A stretch of 5,610 nt of DNA from Clostridiales bacterium UBA1248 (lineage in GTDB: Bacteria; Bacillota; Clostridia; Oscillospirales; CAG-272), in contig DBWC01000075.1 in the NCBI GenBank assembly GCA_002308615.1, forward strand, positions 1 to 5,610, given 5' to 3'. Below are positions 5,601 through 5,610 of the stretch, one piece after another. Under the pieces are notes generated by a model. It searched no databases. It had not been told where the DNA came from and saw only the letters and a list, made by a program, of their open reading frames with translations. The position numbers and the translations under genes were made by a program. The first letter of the stretch is position 1. Each line of letters opens with the position of its first letter.

Positions 5601-5610
5601 AATACGGAGA

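Noticed and set aside
1..5610. CRISPR arrays, tRNA or rRNA genes, transposases, phage genes
   Set aside because: No regularly spaced repeats, no RNA-gene sequences and no mobile-element proteins were seen by reading.

Overview
The window looks like chromosomal DNA of an uncultured Clostridia-type Bacillota (Firmicutes). The evidence is a soj-like ParA followed at once by a perfect 16-bp parS palindrome, an Rnf gene pair that starts with rnfC (the clostridial order), a glucokinase-type ROK protein, and sigma-A-like promoters with TGnTATAAT boxes in an AT-rich gap between otherwise GC-rich genes with many ATA, GCG and CGC codons. The lineage is inferred and cannot be fixed from this window alone.

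Layout. Bases 1-51 hold a GC-rich hairpin and an AT-rich tail. Bases 52-1933 carry a leftward two-gene operon: a ROK-family sugar kinase (first gene) and a membrane PAP2-family phosphatase (second gene), separated by 10 nt. Bases 1934-2173 are a divergent promoter region with one good promoter on each strand. Bases 2174-5563 carry a rightward, tightly packed operon: rnfC, rnfD (start lies 23 nt inside the rnfC end) and parA (ATGA overlap with the rnfD stop). A parS site (5564-5579) touches the parA stop, and a short AGAATTC tandem repeat follows up to the window edge. parB probably lies just beyond, but it is not visible.

Most notable is the rightward operon. Known Rnf loci in Clostridia run rnfCDGEAB. 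Here only C and D are present and the place of rnfG is taken by a chromosome-partitioning gene. RnfC keeps both four-cysteine iron-sulfur motifs, but its glycine-rich flavin/NADH loop and the following conserved motifs are substituted without a length change, and it carries a roughly 105-residue acidic tail. RnfD keeps the fold and a threonine at the expected flavinylation position, but the residues around it are altered. Together these suggest a reduced or repurposed RnfC-RnfD membrane module co-expressed with ParA. Whether a complete Rnf complex is encoded elsewhere in the genome cannot be seen here.
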